From: Phormidium sp. OSCR
GTDB taxonomy: Bacteria > Cyanobacteriota > Cyanobacteriia > Cyanobacteriales > Geitlerinemataceae
Length of the DNA: 64,000 bases
Direction: 5' to 3'
Assembly: GCA_001314905.1 (NCBI GenBank)
Contig: LJZT01000007.1
Span: forward strand, 1 to 64,000
The position numbers were made by a program, and so were the translations under genes. This document shows, piece by piece, positions 17,817-25,996 of the stretch. The notes beneath the pieces were generated by a model, which was not told where the DNA came from, did not search any database, and saw only the letters and a program-made list of their open reading frames with translations. The number at the start of each line of letters is the position of its first letter. Position 1 is the first letter of the stretch.

Positions 17817-19031
17817 ATGGATACTAAAGCCTTTAAACGTTCCCTGCAAAAATCAGACAACTATCACCGTCGTGGCTTTGGACATGAGGTTGAAGTTGAA
17901 GGACTCCTGCAAACCGAATATCAGAGCGATCTGATTGGTGAGATTCGTGCTAACCAGAACCGCCTCGAACGAGATCAGGTCACCATTCGTCTAGCTGAGG
18001 CCTTTGGCTTTTGTTGGGGAGTTGAGCGGGCCGTGGCGATCGCCTACGAAACCCGCAGCCACTTCCCCAGTGAGCGGATCTGGATCACCAACGAAATTAT
18101 CCATAATCCCGGTGTCAACCAACGGCTACGGGAAATGAATGTCGGATTCATCGAAGTGATCGATGGCGAAAAAGACTTTTCCGGCGTTCAAAAAGGCGAT
18201 GTGGTGATTCTTCCCGCCTTCGGGGCCACGGTTCAAGAAATGCAGCTTCTCGATGAACGGGGTTGCACCATTGTTGACACCACTTGTCCCTGGGTGTCCA
18301 AGGTTTGGAACAGTGTTGAAAAACACAAGCGACGCAACCACACCTCGATTGTTCATGGTAAGTACAAACATGAGGAAACCCTAGCCACCACCTCATTTGC
18401 CGAGAAATATCTGGTGGTTTTGAACCTCAAAGAAGCCGAGTATGTGGCCAACTACATTCTCCAGGGTGGTGACAAAGCTGAATTTATGGACAAGTTCCAA
18501 AACGCCCATTCCGAAGGCTTTGACCCCGATCGCGACCTCGATTGTGTGGGAATTGCCAATCAAACCACGATGCTGAAAAGCGAAACGGAACAAATTGGCA
18601 AACTCTTCGAGCGCACCATGTTACAAAAATATGGGCCAACGGAGTTAAACCAGCATTTCATGTCGTTTAATACCATCTGTGATGCCACCCAAGAGCGTCA
18701 AGATGCCATGTTGCAATTAGTAGAAGAAGACTTGGATTTGATTGTGGTCATTGGCGGTTTTAACTCGTCTAATACCACTCATTTACAAGAGATTGCGATC
18801 GAGCGAGAGATTCCTTCCTATCACATCGATTCTGCCGATCGCATTGGCCCAGGAAATCGCATTGAACATAAACCCTTGGAACAGGATGAACTAGAAATCA
18901 CCGACAATTGGCTTCCCGAGGGTCATCTCGTCGTGGGGATTACCTCGGGGGCCTCAACGCCGGATAAATCCGTCGAAGAGACGATTGAAAAAATCCTACA
19001 TCTCAAAGCCAGGGTTGCTGTTAATCGTTAA
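17817..19031 (+). CDS. ispH: 4-hydroxy-3-methylbut-2-enyl diphosphate reductase
   Basis: 404 aa, the long cyanobacterial/plant form of IspH, final enzyme of the MEP pathway making IPP and DMAPP. The three cluster-ligand cysteines are in [22 protein letters not shown] and [11 protein letters not shown]. The conserved substrate motifs [32 protein letters not shown] and [10 protein letters not shown] are present. The N-terminal extension of about 60 residues ([11 protein letters not shown]..) is typical of this clade. The isoprenoids would feed carotenoids, the phytyl chain of chlorophyll and quinones. It stands alone between two repeat blocks. Confidence 0.97.
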   Translation: MDTKAFKRSLQKSDNYHRRGFGHEVEVEGLLQTEYQSDLIGEIRANQNRLERDQVTIRLAEAFGFCWGVERAVAIAYETRSHFPSERIWITNEIIHNPGVNQRLREMNVGFIEVIDGEKDFSGVQKGDVVILPAFGATVQEMQLLDERGCTIVDTTCPWVSKVWNSVEKHKRRNHTSIVHGKYKHEETLATTSFAEKYLVVLNLKEAEYVANYILQGGDKAEFMDKFQNAHSEGFDPDRDLDCVGIANQTTMLKSETEQIGKLFERTMLQKYGPTELNQHFMSFNTICDATQERQDAMLQLVEEDLDLIVVIGGFNSSNTTHLQEIAIEREIPSYHIDSADRIGPGNRIEHKPLEQDELEITDNWLPEGHLVVGITSGASTPDKSVEETIEKILHLKARVAVNR

Positions 19032-19061
19032 TTGTTAATCACAATTTAGGAAACAGCAGGT

Positions 19062-19115
19062 GATATTCCCTGTTCCCTGTTCCCTTCCCCTCCTGGGAGG
19101 GGCCAGGGGTGGGTT
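19062..19115. repeat. Heptamer repeats followed by palindromic element, copy 5
   Basis: Three TTCCCTG (GGGAACA family) units at 19062-19085, then a forward-orientation palindromic element (19087-19115: CCCCTCC-TGG-GAGGGG-CCA-GGGGTGGGTT). It sits between the convergent ispH and DUF1822 genes and may act as their terminator. Confidence 0.85.
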
Positions 19116-19137
19116 ATCCGGTGTTCCCTAGTCCCTC

Positions 19138-20127
19138 CTAAAATGAAAATGTCTCAACTAAACTTACTGTATTTCGTTGTAGCTTTAGTTTGAAAACTTC
19201 TTCGGGTTCAACACTAAACTCTAAACGTAATACCGAGGTTCCGCGAGCCTGAGTTTGCATGATAACCGTATCCATGTCATCAAGAATCATCAGACTTAAA
19301 TCCGAAGGAAGAGCAGCACCTAGGGGGGGGATAAGTCGGACTCGCACATCAATTTCTTCGTCACTGAGAGGATAGACACCTACTTCTAGAGCGATGGTAT
19401 GTCCATCACTAAATTGAAGACGCTTGGCTCGTTGAATCGTCGGTTGAGTTGAGGGAGTGCGGAAGGCGATCGCCGCAACCTGTGCCGTATCTTGAGTCAT
19501 AAATTCCGCAGATAGAGGCTCCCAATCCGGAGTAAACTGATCCGCAAACCAGTCCCGCAAACAAATCAAAGATGTCGGGGTTAAGGCGTTTTTTAAAACA
19601 ACAAAAAGCCGCTCAAGGCTCTGCCAGTTGTCCAGAGTTGTTAACTCTGATGATAAGGTTTTGCGGAAGCCAAGAAGATACGCTTCTTCCTCAGTTGGAC
19701 TAAAGCCAACAGCCACATAGCCGAGGCGATTGTTTAAGGCTTCGGAAGAGGTTTGTACGGTTAATGTTTTAGGGTGATTATAGACGAGATCTAAGTTGGC
19801 GATCGCCGGCTCAACTAAAACACATTCTAACCCTGCCAATCCAGGAATTGGGAGTTCAGCGACATCAGCCAGTAATTGCTCAATAGGATGGCAAAATCCA
19901 CTGGCTGTTACATCTGTTGTAATCCCCATACAATCCGTATAAAAATGGACAGCATAGAGCGCCAAAACCTGGCGATAGATACGTTTCGCCTTAGCAGAAT
20001 TGGAGTATCGTTGACTACAGCTGGTCGCCACCTGGCGCTGCTGTTGGGTCAACGGAACGGTAAATATCAGATTCGTTGTCATTGGGTTAACAGACTCGTG
20101 TTCGAGGTTGCCAAAATTAAAAATCAT
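19138..20127 (-). CDS. DUF1822 family protein
   Basis: 329 aa cyanobacterial DUF1822 protein of unknown function. The C-terminal region contains the family-typical EVGVYPLSDEEIDVRVRLIPP and TQARGTSVLRLEFSVEPEEVFKLKL. The central part has LGYVAVGFSPTEEEAYLLGF. No signal peptide or membrane helix is seen. Its start overlaps the stop of the upstream sigma-factor-like gene by 4 bp (ATGA), so translation is probably coupled. In other cyanobacteria DUF1822 genes are commonly next to such sigma-like genes (recalled), which suggests an anti-sigma or effector function (inference). Confidence 0.82.
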   Translation of the reverse strand: MIFNFGNLEHESVNPMTTNLIFTVPLTQQQRQVATSCSQRYSNSAKAKRIYRQVLALYAVHFYTDCMGITTDVTASGFCHPIEQLLADVAELPIPGLAGLECVLVEPAIANLDLVYNHPKTLTVQTSSEALNNRLGYVAVGFSPTEEEAYLLGFRKTLSSELTTLDNWQSLERLFVVLKNALTPTSLICLRDWFADQFTPDWEPLSAEFMTQDTAQVAAIAFRTPSTQPTIQRAKRLQFSDGHTIALEVGVYPLSDEEIDVRVRLIPPLGAALPSDLSLMILDDMDTVIMQTQARGTSVLRLEFSVEPEEVFKLKLQRNTVSLVETFSF

Positions 20128-20774
20128 AATGAGTGGGTCTTGCGAATTGAGGTTTCAATATAGGGTGCAAGGCGACGCAGAGAGGTGTGATAAAACGTGC
20201 TTAGAGTTGACATTTTAATTGAAAACTCTGCCGATATCTCTTGCCATTGATAGCCATCCAACCGTCTTAAGACCAGTTTCTGAAAGTTGACTTCAGGATA
20301 TTTAGGCAGACAGCATTCTCGAAATAAGCCATCAACATCATCCTCAAGACATTCACGAACCAACTCAGATAAAAAGGGTTTGTCATCTCCCAACACTATA
20401 GCCCATTGTGATTTTGAGACCAGGCGTTCCTCAAACGGCTCCATCACAACCGGTTTATTGTTTCTCCTTCTTTGGTCCGATACCTCTCGAAAAAAACGGC
20501 GTTCCAATAGCATATTGGCCCATCGCATTACCGAGGCTAACTTGATGTCATACTCATCAATCGATCTACAAATGTAGTAAAACAAACTTTGTAGAGCTTC
20601 AGCGCGGTAATCGTGATATCGATCCGGAGATAAGCCAATTCCAGAAGGATAGATCAGACGACCCGAATGAATCATTCCGTTAATGAGTCGAGTCAGTGCA
20701 ACCTGTCGAGCCTGGCTTCCGGGAGGGTTCCCTTGTGCGTCTAAAGCGAGTTCATTCAACTGTTCGTCATCCAT
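20124..20774 (-). CDS. Sigma-70-like regulator paired with DUF1822
   Basis: 216 aa. The C-terminal section has a sigma region 4-like helix-turn-helix (YQWQEISAEFSIKMSTLSTFYHTSLRRL, about 174-201). The N-terminal helical part resembles sigma region 2 (YHDYRAEALQSLFYYICRSIDEYD, about 53-76, then VMRWANMLLERRFFREVSDQRRR). It is shorter and more diverged than ECF sigma factors and is best called a sigma-factor-like protein. Coupled by a 4-bp overlap with the DUF1822 gene downstream. Whether it binds RNA polymerase cannot be told from the sequence. Confidence 0.75.
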   Translation of the reverse strand: MDDEQLNELALDAQGNPPGSQARQVALTRLINGMIHSGRLIYPSGIGLSPDRYHDYRAEALQSLFYYICRSIDEYDIKLASVMRWANMLLERRFFREVSDQRRRNNKPVVMEPFEERLVSKSQWAIVLGDDKPFLSELVRECLEDDVDGLFRECCLPKYPEVNFQKLVLRRLDGYQWQEISAEFSIKMSTLSTFYHTSLRRLAPYIETSIRKTHSL

Positions 20775-21097
20775 AGTTGGGGTCTATCGGACGCCTGGGA
20801 GTCACAGCAGACACCGCAAATCTCTAACTCAAAGACCAATTCGATGAGTTATGGGATTCCTCGGCGGACTATGACATTTGTCGAGATTCTCTGGGGTGTT
20901 CCTAAATCTGTCGCTTTCAGAGGACGATTTTTACGGGAATCCGAGAAAATTGTTACAAAAATTCATAAATCCTGATGCAAAGTTGTAGGTCGAGGTGGCG
21001 GGAATGCTAGGCTAAATGGGGATTTAGGGAAAATACAGAAAATTATCCGTAAATTTTATTGACATTTATATTTTTTTGTGCTAAAGGAGGCATATCA
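20775..21097. other. Divergent intergenic region, sigma-like gene / lipoprotein gene
   Basis: 323 bp that must hold promoters for both divergent genes. The right part is AT-rich and ends in the very strong ribosome site AAAGGAGG (21083-21090), 7 bp before the lipoprotein ATG. I see no RNA gene or recognisable operator. Confidence 0.6.
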
Positions 21098-21883
21098 ATG
21101 AGACAAATTTCGGTTCAAAAGACTCAAATAAGGACTCAACTCTGGCTGTTGGCGATCGCCAGTCCCTTAATTCTGCTCAACGGTTGTCAGACCCCATCGT
21201 CGGGGAATCTCTCCCAGGACACCCCAACCCCCGAAGTACAGGAAGACTCCCGTAATTCCCAAACCGAGCCAGCCTCGCAAACCGCACTCAACACCCCCGT
21301 TAGTGAGGAGTCCCCAGAGGAATTGTTAGCCGAGTCCTCATCCGACAATCAGGAGCCACCCCTGACAGACGTAGCCGAGGGAGTGACAGACTCGAATCCA
21401 AACTCCAATCCGGAAACAGCAGAACCTGCACCCCTATTTTCCGAGGTTCTGCAACAGGTAAAATCTACCACCGAGATTCCGATTCGGCTTCCGAGCGAGA
21501 TTCCCCTGACTGACCATGACGAACTTCCCATCTACGTCGAAGCCGAAGCTGACGCAGACAGCTACCAAATCTATCTATCCCTCGCTCCCGACTGTCGAGG
21601 CGCCACCGCCTGTTCCTATGGCTTCTTCGCCGCCAGACGCACCACAGAAGACGACTATTACGGAGTCGGGGAAGAGTTCCAAGAGAGCATTCCCCTCGAT
21701 AACGGACTCACAGGGGACTTTAACCCCATGATGTGTGGTGCATCCTGTTCCCCCCCAGTCATTGAATGGTCCCAGGAGGGAGTTCGCTATCGTATTGCAC
21801 TCAAAGGCGTGAGCGGCGATGACGAGGCGGCCTTAGATAGCTTACAAGCCTTAGCCAACTCGGCGATCGCCACTCAACCCTAA
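21098..21883 (+). CDS. Lipoprotein of unknown function
   Basis: 261 aa. An N-terminal lipoprotein signal peptide (IRTQLWLLAIASPLILLNGC) ends in the lipobox LNGC, so Cys is the predicted lipidated residue (about 29). An acidic, Ser/Thr/Glu/Pro-rich low-complexity linker of about 85 residues follows, then a compact C-terminal domain (about 120-261) with paired cysteines (DCRGATACSYG and MCGASC) that may form disulfides. The start is supported by AAAGGAGG 7 bp upstream. I do not recognise the C-terminal domain; its YGFFAARR and DSLQALANSA segments suggest a small globular fold. The gene converges on the RTX gene with an 18-bp gap. Confidence 0.78.
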   Translation: MRQISVQKTQIRTQLWLLAIASPLILLNGCQTPSSGNLSQDTPTPEVQEDSRNSQTEPASQTALNTPVSEESPEELLAESSSDNQEPPLTDVAEGVTDSNPNSNPETAEPAPLFSEVLQQVKSTTEIPIRLPSEIPLTDHDELPIYVEAEADADSYQIYLSLAPDCRGATACSYGFFAARRTTEDDYYGVGEEFQESIPLDNGLTGDFNPMMCGASCSPPVIEWSQEGVRYRIALKGVSGDDEAALDSLQALANSAIATQP

Positions 21884-21901
21884 CCCGTCATCCCAAACCC
21901 G

Positions 21902-23461
21902 TCACGATGTCCAGCCAACAGCAGATGTACTCACCACCTGAGTCAAATCCGGGGTAATCTCGACCGTGTAATCAAACGGAGACTCAAGGCTCGTATCAAC
22001 GCGAGTCATCGCCGAACCGTCAGGATTGCGGGGACTGAAAAAGGACTCCGCACTGACGACGAGATTTCCCGCATCGTTACTGGTAATATCCGTCACCGTC
22101 AGGGTGTTGCTATTCCCATTACTCAACACCGCCGAGAGATAGGCTGCATCCACGAGATCCCCCGTGGCGGGGTCAATGCGACCTAACACCCCGACTTTCG
22201 CACCCCCACCGGCGCCATAACTCCTGAGCCAGTTCTGAGTCGCATCTCCCGAGGCTCGTCGCCAATCCTCACTGGGAGTTCCTTGAGTTCCATCGGTACT
22301 AAAGACACCATAGAGACGGGTTCCATCCCAGAACAATCCCAAACCCCGTCCATCAGCACCCGTGGACTCATAATCAGTGCGAACCCAGTTGTTATCGGGG
22401 TTTTCACTATCAAAACTGGCAATAATCGGGTCTTGGTTATTGCCAGTTTCCTGCCAGAATCCAATATAAATCGTTTGACTTCCCAGAGTTAGGCGTTGTG
22501 CATCCGAGGCGGCGATGGTGGCTTCGTCGGTGTTGGGAGTAAACTGGACTGCACTAGAACTAATGGCCGCTGGGAGAGGAGAGAGGGGGTCATCGGGAGT
22601 ATCATCTGCGAGTCCCAAATCGGGGTCGTTGTCGAGATCGAAATCGAAGTCCAGCAAATCCGGTTCATCCGTATCTACATTGATATCGAGTTGAACAGCG
22701 GGGTCACTGATATCGTTGAGAATTGCCAGAAAGTCCCCACTGGTGCGATCGCGAATCACCGTATCGCCAGCAAACTCCCCCTCACCCGCCAGAAACTCCA
22801 GACGCTCTGGGGTCAATCCTTCAAACAAGGCCAAAGAATCCTGATTCGGCGTATAGTCGACAATCAAATCCGCCTGAGCGAGTTCAGAATTTCCCATCCC
22901 TGGCCTGAGAACAAAGGTATTCGCACCCTCTCCCCCAATCAAAGTATCAGAACCCGAACCACTATCGAGAGTATCATTACCCAAATCCCCACTCAGGAGA
23001 TGATTCCCCGCCTCAGCCAAAAGCCAATCATCTCCCTGGCCACCATAGAGACTATCCTCTCCTGACCCCGCATAGAGGGTATCATTTCCCTGATTACCAA
23101 ACAAGAAATTCTCACCCTGGCGACCTTGAATCAAATCATCATCCGCCGCACCCACCAGAGTATCGTTACCGGCACCACCTCGTAGAGTATCATTACCAAA
23201 ATCGCCACTGAGCAGGTTATTTCCCACCTGAGCAAAGAGGAGATCGTTATTTTGTCCCCCATACACCGCATCTTGTCCGTCCCCCGCTGCGAGGACATCA
23301 TCACCAGTCGCTCCAAATATCCAGTTATCTCCGCCAACTCCGGCGATGGTATCAGTTCCCGCCGTTCCCAGAATCAGTTGACTGTCGGAGTTTCCCGCAA
23401 AGGGATTATCGCTGTTGTCGAGGGTGACAACAGTCAGGGTGTTGAGATCAAATGAAAGCAT
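21902..23461 (-). CDS. RTX calcium-binding repeat protein, short paralog
   Basis: 519 aa. A short N-terminal segment (DLNTLTVVTLDNSDNPFAG) leads into hemolysin-type calcium-binding nonapeptide repeats (about 30-190; units such as GGAGNDTLVG and GSGEDSLYGG). An IVDYTPNQDSLALFEGL segment follows, then an acidic linker (VDTDEPDLLDFDFDLDNDPD) and a C-terminal domain of about 210 residues. The C-terminal domain is nearly the same as in the next gene upstream (ADGRGLGLFWDGTRLYGVFS; SEDWRRASGD; GGGAKVGVLGRIDP). RTX proteins of this kind are normally exported by type I secretion without a cleaved signal. No secretion genes are in the window. This and the next gene are tandem duplicates. Confidence 0.88.
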   Translation of the reverse strand: MLSFDLNTLTVVTLDNSDNPFAGNSDSQLILGTAGTDTIAGVGGDNWIFGATGDDVLAAGDGQDAVYGGQNNDLLFAQVGNNLLSGDFGNDTLRGGAGNDTLVGAADDDLIQGRQGENFLFGNQGNDTLYAGSGEDSLYGGQGDDWLLAEAGNHLLSGDLGNDTLDSGSGSDTLIGGEGANTFVLRPGMGNSELAQADLIVDYTPNQDSLALFEGLTPERLEFLAGEGEFAGDTVIRDRTSGDFLAILNDISDPAVQLDINVDTDEPDLLDFDFDLDNDPDLGLADDTPDDPLSPLPAAISSSAVQFTPNTDEATIAASDAQRLTLGSQTIYIGFWQETGNNQDPIIASFDSENPDNNWVRTDYESTGADGRGLGLFWDGTRLYGVFSTDGTQGTPSEDWRRASGDATQNWLRSYGAGGGAKVGVLGRIDPATGDLVDAAYLSAVLSNGNSNTLTVTDITSNDAGNLVVSAESFFSPRNPDGSAMTRVDTSLESPFDYTVEITPDLTQVVSTSAVGWTS

Positions 23462-23522
23462 AGGAGTTTACGCTGAATTAAGAGGTAGATGCACAGCCAC
23501 AGAGGCTAAACCGCAGTCTAAC

Positions 23523-25544
23523 TTATTCCCAACCCACCGCAGAAGTGCTAATGACAGTCTTGAGATCGGAGGTCATCTCAACGGTGTAGTCAAAGGGAGA
23601 ACCGGAGCTAGTATCGACAGCAGTCATGCGAGAACCATCGGGATTACGGGGACTGAACCAGGATTTCGCACTCACCACGAGATTTCCAGCTTCATTAGTA
23701 GTAACATCGGTAATTTCCAGGCTGTTGCTTTCCCCATTGCTTTTCCGAGCCGAGAGATAGGCTGCATCGAGGAGTTCTCCGCTACTGGGGTCAATTCGAC
23801 CTAAAACTCCTACTTTTGCACCCCCACCTGAACCATAATTGCGTAGCCAGCTTTGGGTGACATCTCCCGAGGCTCGTCGCCAGTCTTCACTGGTGCTTCC
23901 TTGGGTTCCATCGGTTGCAAAGACTCCATAGAGACTGGTTCCATCCCAGAACAGTCCGTAGCCGCGTCCATCGGCTCCGGTAGCTTCATAATCGGTGCGA
24001 ACCCAGTTGTTGTCAGGGTTTTCGCTGTCGAAGCTGGCGATGATGGGGTCTTGGTTGTTACCTCCTTTTTGCCATACGCCAATGTAAATGGTTTGGCTTC
24101 CTAGGGTGATGTGGGGTACGTCTGATGCGGCGAGGGTGGCTTCATCGGTGTCAGGATCGAATTTTTTGACGCTCGATGTAATCACCGCCGGGATGGGAGT
24201 TTCTTCTTCTACAGGAGTTTCTTCTTCAACTGGGGTTTCTTCCTCAACTGGGGTTTCCTCCTCGACGGGAGTTTCTTCCTCAACTGGGGTTTCCTCTTCT
24301 ACAGGAGTTTCTTCCTCGACGGGAGTTTCTTCTTCTACAGGAGTTTCTTCCTCAACTGGGGTTTCTTCCTCAACGGGAGTTTCTTCCTCAACTGGGGTTT
24401 CCTCCTCAACGGGGGTTTCTTCCTCAACGGGGGTTTCTTCTTCTACAGGAGTCTCCGCAACGGGAGGTTCTTCGAGTTCAGGTTCAGACTGAATCTCCTC
24501 TGACGCGATATCTTCGTCCATTCCCACATCCAGATTGGGAGCATCGAGATCGCTTTCCATCTGAATCTCTAAAGGATTGCTAACTTGCTTGAGAATAGCA
24601 AGATAGTCTCCTGTTTGACGATCGCGAATCAACGTATCCCCCAAATAATCGCCATCACCGGCCAGGAACTCCAGGCGATCGCCATGCAAGCCTCCCATCA
24701 ACAACAGAGAATCCTCAGTGGTCTGAAAATCAGCAATCACATCAGCATCCGAGACATTCATCCCCCCAATATTGGACGTTAAAACAAAGATATCTTGTCC
24801 AACTCCCCCATGCAGGGTATTCTCTCCTCGACTTCCATAGAGAGTATCATCCCCCAAATCACCATAAATTAGGTCGTCTCCCAACCCTCCCATGAGGAAA
24901 TCATTACCATTTTCGCCAAAAACTGTATCATTTCCACGTCCAGCAAAAACCGTATCATCCCTCTGTCCGCCCAAAATCAAATTATTGCCAGATCTTGCAG
25001 AAATATAGTTATTGCCATCTCCGCCATCGAGGGTATCATCGCCTTGTCCACCGTAGAGAGTATCATCCCCAAAATCGCCGCTGAGTAGGTTATTTCCCCT
25101 CTCGGCACGAATCAGGTCATTCCCCTGTCCGCCATACATTGAATCATTGCCATTGCCACTGTCAAGAATATCATTACCTTGATTGCCGAACATGATGTTA
25201 TCGCCATTTCGTCCCTGGATCACATCATCTCCAGCCCCTCCTAGCAGTGTATCTTCGCCAAGTCCCCCCGAGAGAGTATCAGCGCCAAAATCGCCACTTA
25301 ATAGATTATTTCCATCATTGACAAGCAGGACATCATTATGCTGTCCACCATAAATCACATCATGTCCAGATCCGCCATGAATCACATCTTCACCGACTCC
25401 GCCAAACACCCAATTATTGCCACCAACCGCAAAAACTGTGTCGTGACCAATTCCTGCCACAATCAGTTGATTGTCGCCATTTCCCGTAAATTGGCTCGTG
25501 GTGTCATCGAGGCTGACCAGTGCAACAGAATTGAGATCTAACAT
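23523..25544 (-). CDS. RTX calcium-binding repeat protein, long paralog with TPVEEE repeats
   Basis: 673 aa from the ATG at 25544 (MLDLNSVALVSLDD), chosen because it aligns with the start of the paralog downstream; the frame is open for 63 more codons without similarity. RTX repeats (about 35-270; GGQGNDLIRAERGNN, GGLGDDLIYG) form more units than in the short paralog. Then come a DVIADFQTTEDSLLL segment, an acidic linker with 14 copies of the hexapeptide TPVEEE, and the shared C-terminal domain of about 210 residues ending in TSAVGWE. Likely secreted by a type I system and calcium-stabilised. The linker repeat is an exact 18-bp tandem array, so its length may vary between strains. Confidence 0.88.
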   Translation of the reverse strand: MLDLNSVALVSLDDTTSQFTGNGDNQLIVAGIGHDTVFAVGGNNWVFGGVGEDVIHGGSGHDVIYGGQHNDVLLVNDGNNLLSGDFGADTLSGGLGEDTLLGGAGDDVIQGRNGDNIMFGNQGNDILDSGNGNDSMYGGQGNDLIRAERGNNLLSGDFGDDTLYGGQGDDTLDGGDGNNYISARSGNNLILGGQRDDTVFAGRGNDTVFGENGNDFLMGGLGDDLIYGDLGDDTLYGSRGENTLHGGVGQDIFVLTSNIGGMNVSDADVIADFQTTEDSLLLMGGLHGDRLEFLAGDGDYLGDTLIRDRQTGDYLAILKQVSNPLEIQMESDLDAPNLDVGMDEDIASEEIQSEPELEEPPVAETPVEEETPVEEETPVEEETPVEEETPVEEETPVEEETPVEEETPVEEETPVEEETPVEEETPVEEETPVEEETPVEEETPVEEETPIPAVITSSVKKFDPDTDEATLAASDVPHITLGSQTIYIGVWQKGGNNQDPIIASFDSENPDNNWVRTDYEATGADGRGYGLFWDGTSLYGVFATDGTQGSTSEDWRRASGDVTQSWLRNYGSGGGAKVGVLGRIDPSSGELLDAAYLSARKSNGESNSLEITDVTTNEAGNLVVSAKSWFSPRNPDGSRMTAVDTSSGSPFDYTVEMTSDLKTVISTSAVGWE
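24196..24447 (-). repeat. 18-bp coding tandem repeat (14 units, TPVEEE)
   Basis: 252 bp, 14 units of 18 bp inside the long RTX gene, encoding TPVEEE each time. The units differ at synonymous positions (for example CTCAACTGG, TCTACAGG, CTCGACGG variants on the plus strand), so the peptide is kept although the DNA has drifted. That argues for selection on the linker. Confidence 0.95.
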
Positions 25545-25996
25545 AGGAATAAATCGGTAAACTGCAAAATGTGAACAGTGAATCTTGGTAAAGTCCGGGA
25601 TATCTAGGTTCCTCAGAGGAGATTCCCGAGAGGTTCTTCTCCTGGTCACTTGTTTACATTTACAGAGATTCCCAAAATTTGTCCGGAGTTGTAGTCTATT
25701 TTTTTGATGTTTTGAAACTGCCAAAATTATCAAAAAAAATTAACTAGAAATACTGTTGATTCTCGGTTTGACTTATAAATAACCCACTAAAATTAAGAGG
25801 ATTCACGGATATTAAATAACAAAAAATCAACTAATCAAAGCTGGGCAAAAAACATCAGTAATTGCACGGATTTTTCGGCGATCGCCTCCAAAAGACCACG
25901 CAAACGCCGCCAATCCTCCAACCTCGGCCGCGATCGCAGCCCAGACAACTGCGATACACTGTGGACTCAGTGACCAGTCTGAAGCGAGGAATCCCG
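25545..25996. other. Divergent intergenic region, RTX gene / speA
   Basis: 452 bp, strongly AT-rich in its centre (about 25670-25850), which is unlike most of the window. It must contain the promoter of the RTX gene (minus) and of speA (plus). The speA frame is open from 25862, but that part looks non-coding. No repeat array or RNA gene is seen. Confidence 0.6.

Noticed and set aside
24088-24492. 134-codon frame GVSSST repeats on the plus strand
   Set aside because: Exact antisense shadow of the TPVEEE repeats in the long RTX gene.
25862-25996. Extended start of speA
   Set aside because: The upstream 45 codons have no similarity to arginine decarboxylases; a ribosome site GAGGA precedes the ATG at 25997.
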